The notes: generated by a model not told the origin, from the letters alone. Positions 1 to 8,608 are shown, numbered from the stretch's first letter. The stretch is 64,000 nt of DNA from Pseudomonas sp. FP453 (GCF_030687495.1 NZ_CP117435.1:1550001-1614000); one strand, 5' to 3'. Numbers and translations: made by a program.

Positions 1-161
1 CGCCCGACGTAGGCCGGTTGGCCATCCACCAGCGGAATCTGCCCGGAGACGAACAGCTGGTTCGCGCTGATCACGTAGTTAATGTAGTTGGCCGCTGGCT
101 GGCTGGGTGTCGGCAGCGTGAGGCCGAGGGCTTGCACGCGTTGGCGCAGGGAGTCGCTCAT
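1..161 (-). CDS. RidA/YjgF/Rid family protein, partial (N-terminal part only)
   Basis: The first 53 codons of a gene running off the left edge. The reading includes LGLTLPTPSQPAANYINYV and LFVSGQIPLVDGQPAYVGR, which match the N-terminal pattern of the Rid family (ANY block followed by an SGQIP block). Rid enzymes hydrolyse reactive enamine/imine intermediates from PLP enzymes; this copy has the LPxPxxPxANY start of a Rid subfamily that need not be RidA itself. The ATG at 161 is preceded by a GAGG-type ribosome site. The catalytic arginine region lies outside the window, so activity cannot be judged. Confidence 0.8.
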   Translation of the reverse strand, partial: MSDSLRQRVQALGLTLPTPSQPAANYINYVISANQLFVSGQIPLVDGQPAYVG

Positions 162-252
162 GATCAATCCTCAAAGGTAAAAGAGGCTTGAGCATGTCGG
201 CCGGGTTCGCCGGCGACAAACGGATAGATCTCACCTGACGCATCGAAAAAAC

Positions 253-1215
253 TCACGCATCGCGGCAGGCGTCCTGCAGCCATTGGCTGAAACATTCGGC
301 CGCCGCGCTGGCGGGGCCTTGGGGGGCGATCAGCCAGTAGCCGATGTCACTGTGATACGGCGGCCACTCGAACGCTTCCACCAGGCTGCCGTCCTTGAGC
401 CGACGCTCGATCAAGCGGTGGCGGCCCATGGCGATGCCCTGGCCGGCCACGGCGGCTTCGACCACGATGTTGTAGTCATGCAGCATCACGCGGGGATGGC
501 TGGCGAGATCGACGTGGTGGTGCTCGGACCAATCGGTCCACTCGAACGGCCGGTGGGAGGTGGCCATCAGCAACGGGCTGTCATGCCGGGTCTTGAACGC
601 CGGGCTGCACACCGGCGAGATCACTTCCGCCATCAGGCGCGTGGCCTGCACATCGGGCCAATCGCCCTTGCCGTAACGTATCGCCAGGTCCACCTCGGCG
701 GCGGCGACATCAGCCAGTTGAATTGCCGGTAACAACTCCACCTGGATATGCGGGTAGCGATGCAGAAAGTCGGCCAGGCGCGGCGCCAGCCACAAGGTGG
801 CGAAAGAGGCGAGCAGGCCGATGCGCAGCACCGTGGTGCTGGGCGCGGCGCGCTGGGTACGGGTGGCGGCCGCGATGGCGTCGAGGGCAGGGCGGATTTC
901 GGCGTAGTAGCGTTGGCCGTCGCCCGTCAGGTCAATCGCCCGGGTGCGTCGGATAAACAGCGGTTTGCCCAGGTGCTGCTCAAGTTTTTGCACTTGATGG
1001 CTCAGTGCGCTCTGGGTCACCGACAGCTCATGCGCCGCCTTGCTAAAACTCAAGTGCCGCGCCACGGCCTCAAAGGCGCGCAGGGCCAGCAAGGGCGGAA
1101 GGTCCTTGTGCAGTGCCACTTGAGTGCGCTCCGTTGCCTGAGGGAAGGGCCGATTTTGGGCGATGGCCTGCATTTTGTCGCCCGCTGATTTGCCGTCGGG
1201 CGGGGCAGGCCGCAT
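253..1215 (-). CDS. LysR-family transcriptional regulator, GcvA-like
   Basis: Winged-helix regulator. The first 40 residues look like a non-homologous extension, and the typical LysR start (LPPLLALRAFEAVARHLSFSKAA, split over residues 40-60) follows. The HTH helix SVTQSALSHQVQKLEQHLG is at about residues 65-83, then a substrate-binding domain with the GcvA-like SAFKT and HDYN segments. The true start may be the ATG at residue 15 or a GTG at residue 33, both closer to the usual 300-aa family length. It lies 91 bp upstream of the rid gene on the same strand, so it may control it. The inducer is unknown. Confidence 0.85.
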   Translation of the reverse strand: MRPAPPDGKSAGDKMQAIAQNRPFPQATERTQVALHKDLPPLLALRAFEAVARHLSFSKAAHELSVTQSALSHQVQKLEQHLGKPLFIRRTRAIDLTGDGQRYYAEIRPALDAIAAATRTQRAAPSTTVLRIGLLASFATLWLAPRLADFLHRYPHIQVELLPAIQLADVAAAEVDLAIRYGKGDWPDVQATRLMAEVISPVCSPAFKTRHDSPLLMATSHRPFEWTDWSEHHHVDLASHPRVMLHDYNIVVEAAVAGQGIAMGRHRLIERRLKDGSLVEAFEWPPYHSDIGYWLIAPQGPASAAAECFSQWLQDACRDA

Positions 1216-1250
1216 TATTGAGGCATTCCCGCCACAACGTAAGCCAAGCC

Positions 1251-1412
1251 ATGAGCGATGACGACAAGCTGATCGACCTGAACGCCGAACGTGCCAAGCG
1301 CGTGCACGACCTTAACGACAAGCGCCTGAACGAAGTGCGCCAGGCCTTCGAGCAGGCCATGCCGTTGGGCAAGGCCAAGAAGAAACCAAAGAACAAACCG
1401 AAAAAGCGTTGA
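1251..1412 (+). CDS. Small conserved hypothetical protein, 53 aa, lysine-rich tail
   Basis: A 53-residue protein with an acidic start (MSDDDKLIDLNAERAKRV), a predicted helical middle with the heptad-like RLNEVRQAFEQAM, and a strongly basic C-terminus of alternating lysine and proline (KKKPKNKPKKR). The ATG is 35 bp from the divergent LysR gene, so the two may share a promoter region. Codon use matches its neighbours. I recognise it only as the kind of short protein seen in Pseudomonas genomes; the basic tail could bind nucleic acid, but that is a guess. Confidence 0.6.
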   Translation: MSDDDKLIDLNAERAKRVHDLNDKRLNEVRQAFEQAMPLGKAKKKPKNKPKKR

Positions 1413-1555
1413 AACAGCCTGCATCTGTTGATGCAGGTCAGTTATTCCCCTTCTTTACGCCCCGTTGTGGGCGACATTGATCCCCGTCAATTTTCCAATC
1501 CGCCTTCTCGATTAACTTAGCCCTATCGCAACAGGGCAAGTGCAGGAGGCCGGTC

Positions 1556-1669
1556 ATGTTTTTCGATAATGTGGTTTTTGCCGGAGTGCTGACTGTCAGC
1601 CTCATGGTGCTGTTTTTTGTAGGGTTTGGTTTTTTTATCTGGAAAGACGCGAATAAGCGGAAAAAATAA
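1556..1669 (+). CDS. ccoM: CcoM, small subunit of cbb3-type cytochrome c oxidase (37 aa)
   Basis: A 37-codon gene with a perfect AGGAGG ribosome site at 1543-1548 and ATG at 1556. The protein starts MFFDNVVFAGVLTVSLMV, has one membrane helix (about residues 8-29) and ends WKDANKRKK, a positively charged tail consistent with the cytoplasmic side. From memory this closely resembles CcoM, the 4-kDa subunit found in Pseudomonas stutzeri cbb3 oxidase, where it helps assembly or stability. It is monocistronic and followed at once by a strong terminator. Coding capacity is certain; the name rests on recalled similarity. Confidence 0.75.
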   Translation: MFFDNVVFAGVLTVSLMVLFFVGFGFFIWKDANKRKK

Positions 1670-1704
1670 GTCTTTCTGGATTACATGAGCACGCAAGGCA
1701 TTTT

Positions 1705-1730
1705 GGGCGACTTCGGTCGCCCTTTTTTTT
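1705..1730 (+). terminator. Rho-independent terminator of ccoM
   Basis: A 7-bp perfect stem GGGCGAC/GTCGCCC with a TTCG tetraloop, followed by eight T residues. It starts 36 bp after the ccoM stop. Confidence 0.9.
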
Positions 1731-1797
1731 GCCCGCTATTTAACTAACAACGCCGCTCTCCAATAGGAGTGGGCTTGTGTGGGAGGTACAGGTATAA

Positions 1798-1832
1798 AAA
1801 AAGGTGCGACCCTCGCGGATCGCACCTTTTTT
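1798..1832 (-). terminator. Rho-independent terminator of the phosphate transporter gene
   Basis: AAGGTGCGA and TCGCACCTT form a 9-bp stem around an 11-nt loop. The minus-strand reading ends in a run of T. It lies 16 bp beyond the pit stop codon; the T run on the other strand makes it possibly bidirectional. Confidence 0.85.
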
Positions 1833-1847
1833 AATACAGGCGGCTTA

Positions 1848-3323
1848 TCAGCTGCCCAGCGCCTTGGACGCCAGCCAGAACAACCCGGCCGACAGGCCAA
1901 CGGTCGCTGGCAGGGTCAGCACCCAGGCCATCAGGATGGTCTTGACCGTCCCGCCTTGCAGGCCGCTTTTGTTCGCCACCATGGTACCGGCCACACCCGA
2001 CGACAGTACGTGAGTAGTGGACACCGGCAGTGCAAAGATGTTGGCAAAGCCAATCATGGTGGCCGTGGTGATCTGCGCCGACATGCCCTGGGCATAGGTC
2101 ATGCCCTGCTTGCCGATCTTCTCGCCAATGGTCAGTACCACACGCTTCCAGCCCACCATGGTGCCCAGGCCCAAGGCCAGTGCGACGGCGAGGATCACCC
2201 AGAACGGTGCGTACTCGGTGGTGGCGGTCAGGTCTTTGCGCAGCTTGTCCAGGTCGGACTTCTCACGTGCTTCCAGGCCCGGCAGCTTGCCGACTTTCTT
2301 CGCGGTGTCGTCCAGGCAGAGCAGGTAGCGACGTACTTCGATGCGGCGATCGGCGGTCAGCGAGTGGTAGTCGGACACACCTTTCAACGTATCCAGCAGG
2401 GCGTTGATGGTCGGCTCGGTCTGTTGCGGGTTGCAACGGAACTTGCCCGGCAGGTCGTCCTTCACGCTTTTGCCCAGGGCCAGGAACTCACCGAGGGTCT
2501 CGTGGTTGCGCTGGTAGAACTGGTTGAGGTGCAGGGTGGCGTCGCGGGTACGCTCGATCTGGTAGGTGGTGCTGCCCAGGTCGAGGACGAACTGCGCTGG
2601 CACGATACCGATGAGCACCAGCATGATCAGGCCGATGCCTTTCTGGCCATCGTTGGAACCGTGCACGAAGCTCACGGCCATGGCCGAAATCACCAGGACC
2701 AGGCGGTTCCAGAAGGGCGGGTGCTTCTTGTCGTCAAGCTTGCGGCGCTGGTCCGGCGTCTTGTGCATCTTCGACAGTGGGCGCCACCATTTCAGGCCGA
2801 TCAGCACCAGGGCTGCGACCAGGAAGCCGGCCATTGGCGAGAACACCAGGGACGCACCGATATCGATCGCTTTCTGCCAGTTCACACCGTCAGCCAGGGG
2901 GATATCGTTGATCAGGGCGTTGGCCAGGCCGACACCGAGGATCGAGCCGATCAGGGTGTGGGAGCTGGAGGCCGGGATACCGAAGTACCAGGTGCCCAGG
3001 TTCCAGGTGATCGCCGCCGCCAATAGCGAGAAGACCATGGCCAGGCCGTGGCCCGTGTTCACATTGATCAGCAACTCCACCGGCAGCAAGTGCACGATGG
3101 CGTAGGCGACACCGACACCACCGAGCAACACGCCGAGGAAGTTGAACACCCCGGAGAAGAACACGGCCAGGTGCGGCGGCATGGCTTTGGTATAGATGAC
3201 TGTGGCCACCGCGTTAGCGGTGTCATGAAAGCCATTGATGAACTCGAAGGCGAGGACAAAGGCCAGGGCGAGCAGCAGGCTCACTAGAACCCAAGCATCC
3301 AGTCCGCTGAATAAATCGATCAT
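1848..3323 (-). CDS. pitA: Low-affinity inorganic phosphate transporter, Pit family
   Basis: A 491-aa integral membrane protein of the PiT family, which moves metal-phosphate with protons across the inner membrane. The family signature GFHDTANAVAT is near residue 30, and a second copy of the repeat with NDGQKGIG appears mid-protein, as expected of the inverted-repeat fold. About ten hydrophobic segments flank a long hydrophilic loop (roughly residues 240-350). ATG at 3323 is supported by the family N-terminus MIDLFSGLDAW. It is a single-gene unit with its own terminator. The symbol follows the family; a second Pit paralogue elsewhere is common in pseudomonads. Confidence 0.9.
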   Translation of the reverse strand: MIDLFSGLDAWVLVSLLLALAFVLAFEFINGFHDTANAVATVIYTKAMPPHLAVFFSGVFNFLGVLLGGVGVAYAIVHLLPVELLINVNTGHGLAMVFSLLAAAITWNLGTWYFGIPASSSHTLIGSILGVGLANALINDIPLADGVNWQKAIDIGASLVFSPMAGFLVAALVLIGLKWWRPLSKMHKTPDQRRKLDDKKHPPFWNRLVLVISAMAVSFVHGSNDGQKGIGLIMLVLIGIVPAQFVLDLGSTTYQIERTRDATLHLNQFYQRNHETLGEFLALGKSVKDDLPGKFRCNPQQTEPTINALLDTLKGVSDYHSLTADRRIEVRRYLLCLDDTAKKVGKLPGLEAREKSDLDKLRKDLTATTEYAPFWVILAVALALGLGTMVGWKRVVLTIGEKIGKQGMTYAQGMSAQITTATMIGFANIFALPVSTTHVLSSGVAGTMVANKSGLQGGTVKTILMAWVLTLPATVGLSAGLFWLASKALGS

Positions 3324-3646
3324 GAAGGTTTTCTGACCCGGTCGTAAGGGGGCGCGATTATGCCAGAAAACCTCGGTAATCGATGCATTAGCTGCTCATC
3401 GGTAGCAATCTTCATTGAAATGCCAGGGGCGGGAGGCGTTCATCCCAGGGTTTTCGGGGCTTTGGCAAGTCTTTGATTTATAAAGTGAGGGCGCGTTTCT
3501 GGGGGGGAATGCCACTGAATCGGCATGTCTGAAACATTTGTATGAAATTTCGTTTGCGACGATAGGACGCGTGCCGAATCTATCGCGGCCCTCGGCTGGC
3601 AATGCGCCAGCTGAGGTGGCAAGTGCCGCAGCTCAGGTCGAAGGGC
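3324..3646. other. Intergenic region with no gene
   Basis: 323 bp between the pit start and the stop of the small gene at 3647. Short open frames here lack ribosome sites and coding character. It should hold the pit promoter on the minus strand; no convincing operator or hairpin was seen. Confidence 0.5.
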
Positions 3647-3847
3647 TTATGGCTCTTCGGCCTTGAGTTCCTGTTCAATCTTTTGGATTTCCTGGGCAAA
3701 CGCCTGATCGAGCAAGCTGGCGCGTTTACGCCAAGGTTTACGCTCGGGTTCAGGCTGCGCGGCGTAGGTGGTGACTTCCCCGCCGTAAACGTCCTTGTAA
3801 CGTTGTTCCTGGCGCTCAAGTTCCGCGCGCAGTTCATCTTTCGTCAC
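3647..3847 (-). CDS. Conserved hypothetical protein, 66 aa
   Basis: A short charged protein with predicted helices ([20 protein letters not shown] at the start, [21 protein letters not shown] at the end) joined by a proline-rich linker. It has no signal peptide or membrane segment. The start is a GTG at 3847 with AGG eight bases upstream; no in-frame ATG exists near. Composition and codon use fit a real gene, but I do not recognise the family and assign no function. Confidence 0.55.
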   Translation of the reverse strand: MTKDELRAELERQEQRYKDVYGGEVTTYAAQPEPERKPWRKRASLLDQAFAQEIQKIEQELKAEEP

Positions 3848-4349
3848 TGTATTACCTAATATGAGTTGAGTTTGATTATTGTGCAGTGGCGTACCGGAAA
3901 GTCGCTGACAGGTTGTTCGAAGTTGAACGGTTTAACGTTCAAGTCCGAGTGAGTGGCCTGAGGTCGATACTTTAAGCGGTTACTTGTGACCGACGATGCA
4001 CACTGAATGCATCGCCTGGCGAGCTCTGGCCCCGATAATGAAACCGGGTTGACCTCTGCACAGGTTGCAGTATAGCGGCGCATTTTAAGAACACTATCAC
4101 CATAAAGTTAAAAATTGCCAACTTCGTGTGAGCGTTTTGTTACTTAAGCGCGTCAGTCGATTGCGGAAAATCTGGCGTCAGAAAGTTTTCATCCTCGAAC
4201 AAGAGCCTGGCGCTGTAAATTGCGATAATCGGAAGAGTGTCCGATAATCGCCCAGTGTCACTGGCCTGGCGTTGTGCAGTGCGCCCTGTGCGGCTTGTAA
4301 TAGCGGCCAAACGCGATGACGGTTGAAAACAAGAAAAAGGACTCATGAA
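3848..4349. other. Long intergenic region upstream of pcaR
   Basis: About 500 bp between two divergent genes. The half near pcaR carries paired CGATAATCG sites (listed separately). The rest is more AT-rich than its flanks; no gene or hairpin was found. Confidence 0.5.
4221..4252 (+). promoter_or_regulatory. Putative PcaR operator upstream of pcaR
   Basis: Two CGATAATCG palindromes start at 4223 and 4242, exactly 19 bp apart. The same core and spacing occur upstream of pcaI (6851-6884). PcaR of P. putida is known to bind repeated sites of the GTTCGATAATCGCAC type. The site is about 100 bp before the pcaR start, suggesting autoregulation. Confidence 0.6.
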
Positions 4350-5192
4350 ATGAACGATCAATTGCGCAACTCCTTCGCATCAGTGGCGCCACCGATCGTG
4401 GCGTCACCGGCCAAGCGCATCCAGGCGTTTACCGGCGATCCCGATTTCATGACCTCCCTGGCCCGCGGCCTGGCCGTGGTGCAGGCGTTCCAGGAACGCA
4501 AGCGTCACCTGACCATCGCCCAGATCAGCCATCGCACGGAAATCCCCCGCGCCGCCGTGCGCCGTTGCCTCTACACCCTGATCAAGCTCGGCTACGCCAC
4601 CACCGATGGGCGCACGTATTCGCTGCTGCCCAAGGTGTTGACCCTGGGCCATGCGTACCTGTCGTCCACGCCGTTGGCGGTGTCGGCGCAGCCTTACCTG
4701 GACCGCATGAGCGAGCAACTCCACGAAGCCTGCAACATGGCCACCCTCGAAGGCGATGACATCCTTTACATCGCCCGTTCCGCCACGACCCAGCGCCTGA
4801 TCTCGGTGGACCTGTCGGTGGGCGGGCGCCTGCCGGCGTACTGCACGTCCATGGGCCGCATCCTGCTCGCCGCACTGGATGACGCGTCCCTGCAGGACTA
4901 CCTCGACCACGCCGACCTGCAAACCAAGACCAGCCGTACCCTGACCACCCCGGCCGCCTTGCTCGAATGCCTGCAACAAGTGCGGCAGCAGGGCTGGTGC
5001 ATTGTCGATCAGGAACTGGAGCAGGGCCTGCGCTCCATCGCGGTGCCGGTGTATGACGCCTCCGGTCAGGTGCTGGCCGCGCTCAACGTCAGCACCCACG
5101 CCGGCCGCGTCAGCCGCAGCGAGCTGGAGCAGCGTTTCCTGCCGAGCATGCTCAGCGCCAGCCGCGAGCTGAGCGCGCAGTTGTTTACCTAA
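4350..5192 (+). CDS. pcaR: PcaR, IclR-family regulator of the pca regulon
   Basis: A 280-aa IclR-type protein. The N-terminal winged HTH spans about residues 30-90 (FMTSLARGLAVVQAFQ, then LTIAQISHRTEIPRAAVRRC). The C-terminal effector domain carries the hallmarks RLPAYCTSMGRILLAAL and EQGLRSIAVPVYD. In P. putida PcaR activates pca genes in response to beta-ketoadipate. ATG 4350 is chosen because AAAAAGGA sits eight bases upstream; a TTG at 4323 lacks a site. It lies directly before pcaK and the pcaIJFHG-TBDC genes and carries paired operator-like sites in its own promoter. Confidence 0.92.
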   Translation: MNDQLRNSFASVAPPIVASPAKRIQAFTGDPDFMTSLARGLAVVQAFQERKRHLTIAQISHRTEIPRAAVRRCLYTLIKLGYATTDGRTYSLLPKVLTLGHAYLSSTPLAVSAQPYLDRMSEQLHEACNMATLEGDDILYIARSATTQRLISVDLSVGGRLPAYCTSMGRILLAALDDASLQDYLDHADLQTKTSRTLTTPAALLECLQQVRQQGWCIVDQELEQGLRSIAVPVYDASGQVLAALNVSTHAGRVSRSELEQRFLPSMLSASRELSAQLFT

Positions 5193-5344
5193 GCTGTTCG
5201 CTGATCGCACAGATCCCGGTTTGATCAATTGACGATGTTTCCCCGGGCTTATTACTGTGCGGCAGCGCTCTAGGGCGCCGCCTCACTCAATAATAACGAC
5301 GGCCCCAGGTCGTCAGCCCGCCCATCGGTGTGGAAATAACAATA

Positions 5345-6685
5345 ATGAATCAATCGTCTGTTGGTACGACCCTGGACGTCCAGTCCTTCATCAACGCCCA
5401 GCCACTGTCGCGCTACCAATGGCGCGTGGTGATCCTGTGTTTCCTGATCGTCTTCCTCGATGGCCTCGACACGGCGGCCATGGGCTTTATTGCGCCTGCA
5501 CTGTCCCAGGATTGGGGCATCGACCGTGCCAGCCTCGGCCCGGTGATGAGCGCCGCGCTGATCGGCATGGTGTTCGGCGCCCTCGGCTCCGGCCCGTTGG
5601 CCGACCGGTTCGGGCGCAAAATGGTGTTGGTGGGCGCGGTGCTGGTGTTTGGTGCGTTCAGCCTGGCCTCGGCCTACGCCGCCAACGTCGACCAGTTGCT
5701 GGTACTGCGCTTTCTCACCGGGCTTGGCCTCGGGGCCGGCATGCCGAACGCCACCACGCTGCTCTCCGAATACACCCCCGAGCGCCACAAATCCCTGCTG
5801 GTGACCAGCATGTTCTGCGGCTTCAACCTGGGCATGGCCGGCGGCGGGTTTATCTCGGCCAAGCTGATCCCGGCATTTGGCTGGCACAGCCTGCTGCTGA
5901 TCGGCGGCATCCTGCCATTGATCCTCGCGGTGGTATTGCTGGTGTGGCTGCCGGAGTCGGCGCGTTACCTGGTGGTGCGCAATCGCGGCACCGACAAAGT
6001 GCGCAAGACCCTGGCACCCATCGAGCCGAACATCGTCGCCCAAGCCAGCGACTTCAGCGTGCCCGAGCAAAAAACCGTGAAGGCGCGCAACGTGTTCGCG
6101 GTGATCTTCTCCGGCACCTACAGCGCCGGCACCTTGCTGCTGTGGCTCACCTACTTCATGGGCCTGGTGATCGTCTACCTGCTGACCAGCTGGCTGCCGA
6201 CCCTGATGCGCGACAGCGGCGCCAGCATGGAGCAGGCCGCGTTTATCGGCGCGTTGTTCCAGTTTGGCGGGGTGCTGAGCGCCGTGGGCGTGGGCTGGGC
6301 GATGGACCGCTTCAATCCGCACAAGGTCATCGGCACGTTCTACCTGCTGGCTGGGGTCTTTGCCTACGCGGTCGGGCAGAGCCTGGGCAATATCACGCTA
6401 CTGGCGACCCTGGTATTGATCGCCGGGATGTGTGTCAACGGCGCGCAATCGGCGATGCCCTCGCTGGCGGCGCGGTTTTACCCGACCCAGGGGCGTGCCA
6501 CCGGGGTGTCGTGGATGCTCGGGATTGGGCGGTTCGGCGCGATTCTCGGGGCGTGGATGGGCGCAACGTTGTTGGGGTTGGGTTGGAATTTCGAGCAGGT
6601 GCTGACGGCACTGGTGATTCCGGCGGCGTTGGCCACGGCGGCGGTGGTGATCAAGGGCATGGTCAGCCATGCGGATGCGACTTGA
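5345..6685 (+). CDS. pcaK: PcaK, 4-hydroxybenzoate/protocatechuate MFS transporter
   Basis: A 446-aa, 12-helix permease of the aromatic acid:H+ symporter (AAHS) family. Diagnostic features are FLDGLDTAAMGFIAPAL in helix 1 (the family's charged DGxD motif) and the MFS loop 2-3 motif GPLADRFGRK. It imports 4-hydroxybenzoate and protocatechuate and in P. putida also acts in chemotaxis. The start is the ATG at 5345. It follows pcaR by 152 bp on the same strand and is separated from pcaI by a REPIN and the operator region. Confidence 0.9.
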   Translation: MNQSSVGTTLDVQSFINAQPLSRYQWRVVILCFLIVFLDGLDTAAMGFIAPALSQDWGIDRASLGPVMSAALIGMVFGALGSGPLADRFGRKMVLVGAVLVFGAFSLASAYAANVDQLLVLRFLTGLGLGAGMPNATTLLSEYTPERHKSLLVTSMFCGFNLGMAGGGFISAKLIPAFGWHSLLLIGGILPLILAVVLLVWLPESARYLVVRNRGTDKVRKTLAPIEPNIVAQASDFSVPEQKTVKARNVFAVIFSGTYSAGTLLLWLTYFMGLVIVYLLTSWLPTLMRDSGASMEQAAFIGALFQFGGVLSAVGVGWAMDRFNPHKVIGTFYLLAGVFAYAVGQSLGNITLLATLVLIAGMCVNGAQSAMPSLAARFYPTQGRATGVSWMLGIGRFGAILGAWMGATLLGLGWNFEQVLTALVIPAALATAAVVIKGMVSHADAT

Positions 6686-6719
6686 GGCTTAGCGCTGATC
6701 TTATGGCGGCAGGGCTTGT

Positions 6720-6806
6720 GTGGGAGCTGGCTTGCCTGCGATAGCGGTCTGTCAGTTGATGAATCAGGTGCTGATCCACCGCTATCGCGGGCAAGCGCGC
6801 TCCCAC
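6720..6806. repeat. REPIN-like inverted repeat (head GTGGGAGCTGGCTTGC)
   Basis: Left arm GTGGGAGCTGGCTTGCCTGC and right arm GCGGGCAAGCGCGCTCCCAC are inverted copies of one head sequence, with AGCGGT/ACCGCT pairing inside. The two arms are of slightly different subtypes (CTG and GCG). It lies between pcaK and the pcaI promoter. Confidence 0.85.
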
Positions 6807-6850
6807 AGTGGGGGGCTGTGCATTGAGGAAAGTTAGCCAGGCAACAATCA

Positions 6851-6884
6851 GTTCGATTATCGAACACTTAGTCGATTATCGGAT
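6851..6884 (+). promoter_or_regulatory. Putative PcaR operator/promoter of pcaIJFHG
   Basis: GTTCGATTATCGAAC (a perfect 15-bp palindrome except its centre) is followed by AGTCGATTATCGGAT. Core CGATTATCG copies begin at 6854 and 6873, 19 bp apart, the same spacing as upstream of pcaR. The start of pcaI is about 90 bp downstream. The known P. putida PcaR sites lie around the -35 and -10 of pcaIJ; identity here is by pattern only. Confidence 0.65.
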
Positions 6885-6971
6885 TGTTACAGCCATTTCC
6901 CCGACTTAATCTTCAATGCACTTCGGCGCCACCTCTGCGCCTTTTTCGATCCACACCGGGAGCCCGACCCC

Positions 6972-7829
6972 ATGGCTGAAATGCTCACCCTGACCGACGC
7001 GGTAAAGCGTTTCGTGAACGACGGCGATACCGTTGCGCTCGAAGGCTTCACCCACCTGATCCCCACGGCGGCGGGTCATGAAATCATTCGTCAGGGCAAG
7101 AAAGACCTGACGCTGGTGCGTATGACGCCTGACTTGGTCTATGACCAATTGATCGGTGCCGGCTGCGCTCGCAAGCTGATTTTCTCCTGGGGCGGCAACC
7201 CGGGCGTGGGTTCCCTGCATCGCCTGCGCGACGCGGTCGAGAAGCAATGGCCGCAACCGCTGGAGATCGAAGAGCACAGCCACGCCGACCTGGCCAACGC
7301 CTACGTCGCCGGCGCTTCCGGCCTGCCGTTCGCGGTGCTGCGTGCCTACGCCGGTTCCGACCTGCCCAAGGTCAACCCGCTGATCAAGACCGTGACGTGC
7401 CCGTTCACCGGTGAAGTACTGGCGGCCGTGCCGTCGGTGCGTCCGGATGTGACGGTGATCCACGCGCAAAAGGCCGACCGCAAGGGCAACGTGCTGCTCT
7501 GGGGCATTCTCGGTGTGCAGAAGGAAGCGGCCCTGGCGGCCAAGCGTTGCATCGTCACCGTCGAAGAAATCGTCGATGACTTGAATGCGCCAATGAACAG
7601 CTGCGTGTTGCCGACCTGGGCCCTGACTGCGGTGTGCCATGTACCCGGTGGTGCGCATCCGTCCTACGCCCACAGCTACAACGAGCGCGACAACCGCTTC
7701 TATCAGGCGTGGGACCCAATCGCCCGCGACCGTGAGACCTTTACTGCCTGGATCGACGAATACATCCATGGCACCGCCGACTTCAGTGAATTCCAGGCCA
7801 AGCTGGCCACTGCACAGGGGGCCAAGTAA
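6972..7829 (+). CDS. pcaI: 3-oxoadipate CoA-transferase, subunit A (long CatI-type form)
   Basis: A 285-aa CoA-transferase alpha subunit that, with the next gene, moves CoA from succinyl-CoA to 3-oxoadipate. It has the family-I features EGFTHLIPTAAGHEIIRQG near the start and the GGNPGVGSLHRL segment. At 285 aa it is longer than the ~230-aa P. putida PcaI and resembles the CatI / P. aeruginosa PA0226 form, related to glutaconate CoA-transferase. It overlaps the next gene by one base (TAATG), and pcaF follows, which fixes the substrate by context. The name pcaI is by role; catI would be equally fair. Confidence 0.85.
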   Translation: MAEMLTLTDAVKRFVNDGDTVALEGFTHLIPTAAGHEIIRQGKKDLTLVRMTPDLVYDQLIGAGCARKLIFSWGGNPGVGSLHRLRDAVEKQWPQPLEIEEHSHADLANAYVAGASGLPFAVLRAYAGSDLPKVNPLIKTVTCPFTGEVLAAVPSVRPDVTVIHAQKADRKGNVLLWGILGVQKEAALAAKRCIVTVEEIVDDLNAPMNSCVLPTWALTAVCHVPGGAHPSYAHSYNERDNRFYQAWDPIARDRETFTAWIDEYIHGTADFSEFQAKLATAQGAK

Positions 7830-8608
7830 TGGCTTACTCCACCAATGAAATGATGACCGTCGCCGCCGCGCGTCGCCTCAAGAATGGCTCCGTGTGTTTT
7901 GTCGGCATCGGCTTGCCCTCCAAGGCCGCCAACCTCGCGCGCCTGACCTCGTCGCCGGACGTGGTGCTGATCTACGAATCCGGCCCGATCGGCGCCAAGC
8001 CGAGCGTGTTGCCACTGTCCATCGGTGACGGCGAGCTGGCGGAAACCGCCGACACCGTCGTCCCTACCGGTGAGATCTTTCGCTACTGGCTGCAAGGCGG
8101 GCGCATCGACGTCGGTTTCCTTGGCGCGGCCCAGGTCGATCGCTTCGGCAATATCAACACCACCGTGGTCGGTGATTACCACCAGCCCAAAGTGCGCCTG
8201 CCGGGTGCCGGTGGTGCGCCGGAGATCGCCGGCTCCGCGAAGAGCGTGCTGATCATCCTCAAGCAGTCGGCGCGCTCGTTTGTCGACAAGCTGGATTTCA
8301 TCACCTCGGTAGGGCACGGCGAAGGCGGCGATTCACGCAAGCGTCTGGGCCTGCCGGGCGCCGGGCCGGTAGGGATCATTACCGACCTGTGCATCATGGA
8401 ACCGGAAGAGGGCACCCATGAATTTGTCGTCACCGCGTTGCACCCAGGGGTGACCCGCGAGCAGGTGGTGGCCGCCACTGGCTGGGCGATTCGTTTTGCC
8501 GAGCAGGTCAGCACCACCGCCGAACCGACAGACCTGGAACTGACTGCTTTGCGTGACCTTGAAGCGCGTACTGCGGCGGCCCACGGCCAAGCGCCTGGAG
8601 AAGCCTGA
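7829..8608 (+). CDS. pcaJ: 3-oxoadipate CoA-transferase, subunit B
   Basis: A 259-aa beta subunit. The ExGxxG catalytic motif of family-I CoA-transferases is visible as ESGPIG at residues 50-55; E50 should form the glutamyl-CoA thioester. It starts one base inside the pcaI stop and ends one base inside the pcaF start (TGATG), so the three genes are translationally coupled. The length matches the P. aeruginosa PA0227-type subunit rather than the ~213-aa PcaJ of P. putida. Confidence 0.85.
   Translation: MAYSTNEMMTVAAARRLKNGSVCFVGIGLPSKAANLARLTSSPDVVLIYESGPIGAKPSVLPLSIGDGELAETADTVVPTGEIFRYWLQGGRIDVGFLGAAQVDRFGNINTTVVGDYHQPKVRLPGAGGAPEIAGSAKSVLIILKQSARSFVDKLDFITSVGHGEGGDSRKRLGLPGAGPVGIITDLCIMEPEEGTHEFVVTALHPGVTREQVVAATGWAIRFAEQVSTTAEPTDLELTALRDLEARTAAAHGQAPGEA

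Noticed and set aside
162..252. A 26-codon open frame between the LysR gene and rid
   Set aside because: No good ribosome site and no recognisable composition; could be leader sequence only.
1768..1784. A possible additional REPIN at GGGCTTGTGTGGGAGG
   Set aside because: Only a partial head with no inverted partner; at most a relic.
5257..6744. A 495-codon alternative frame over pcaK
   Set aside because: Same-strand shadow with Arg/Pro/Gly-rich composition; the pcaK frame has full family motifs.
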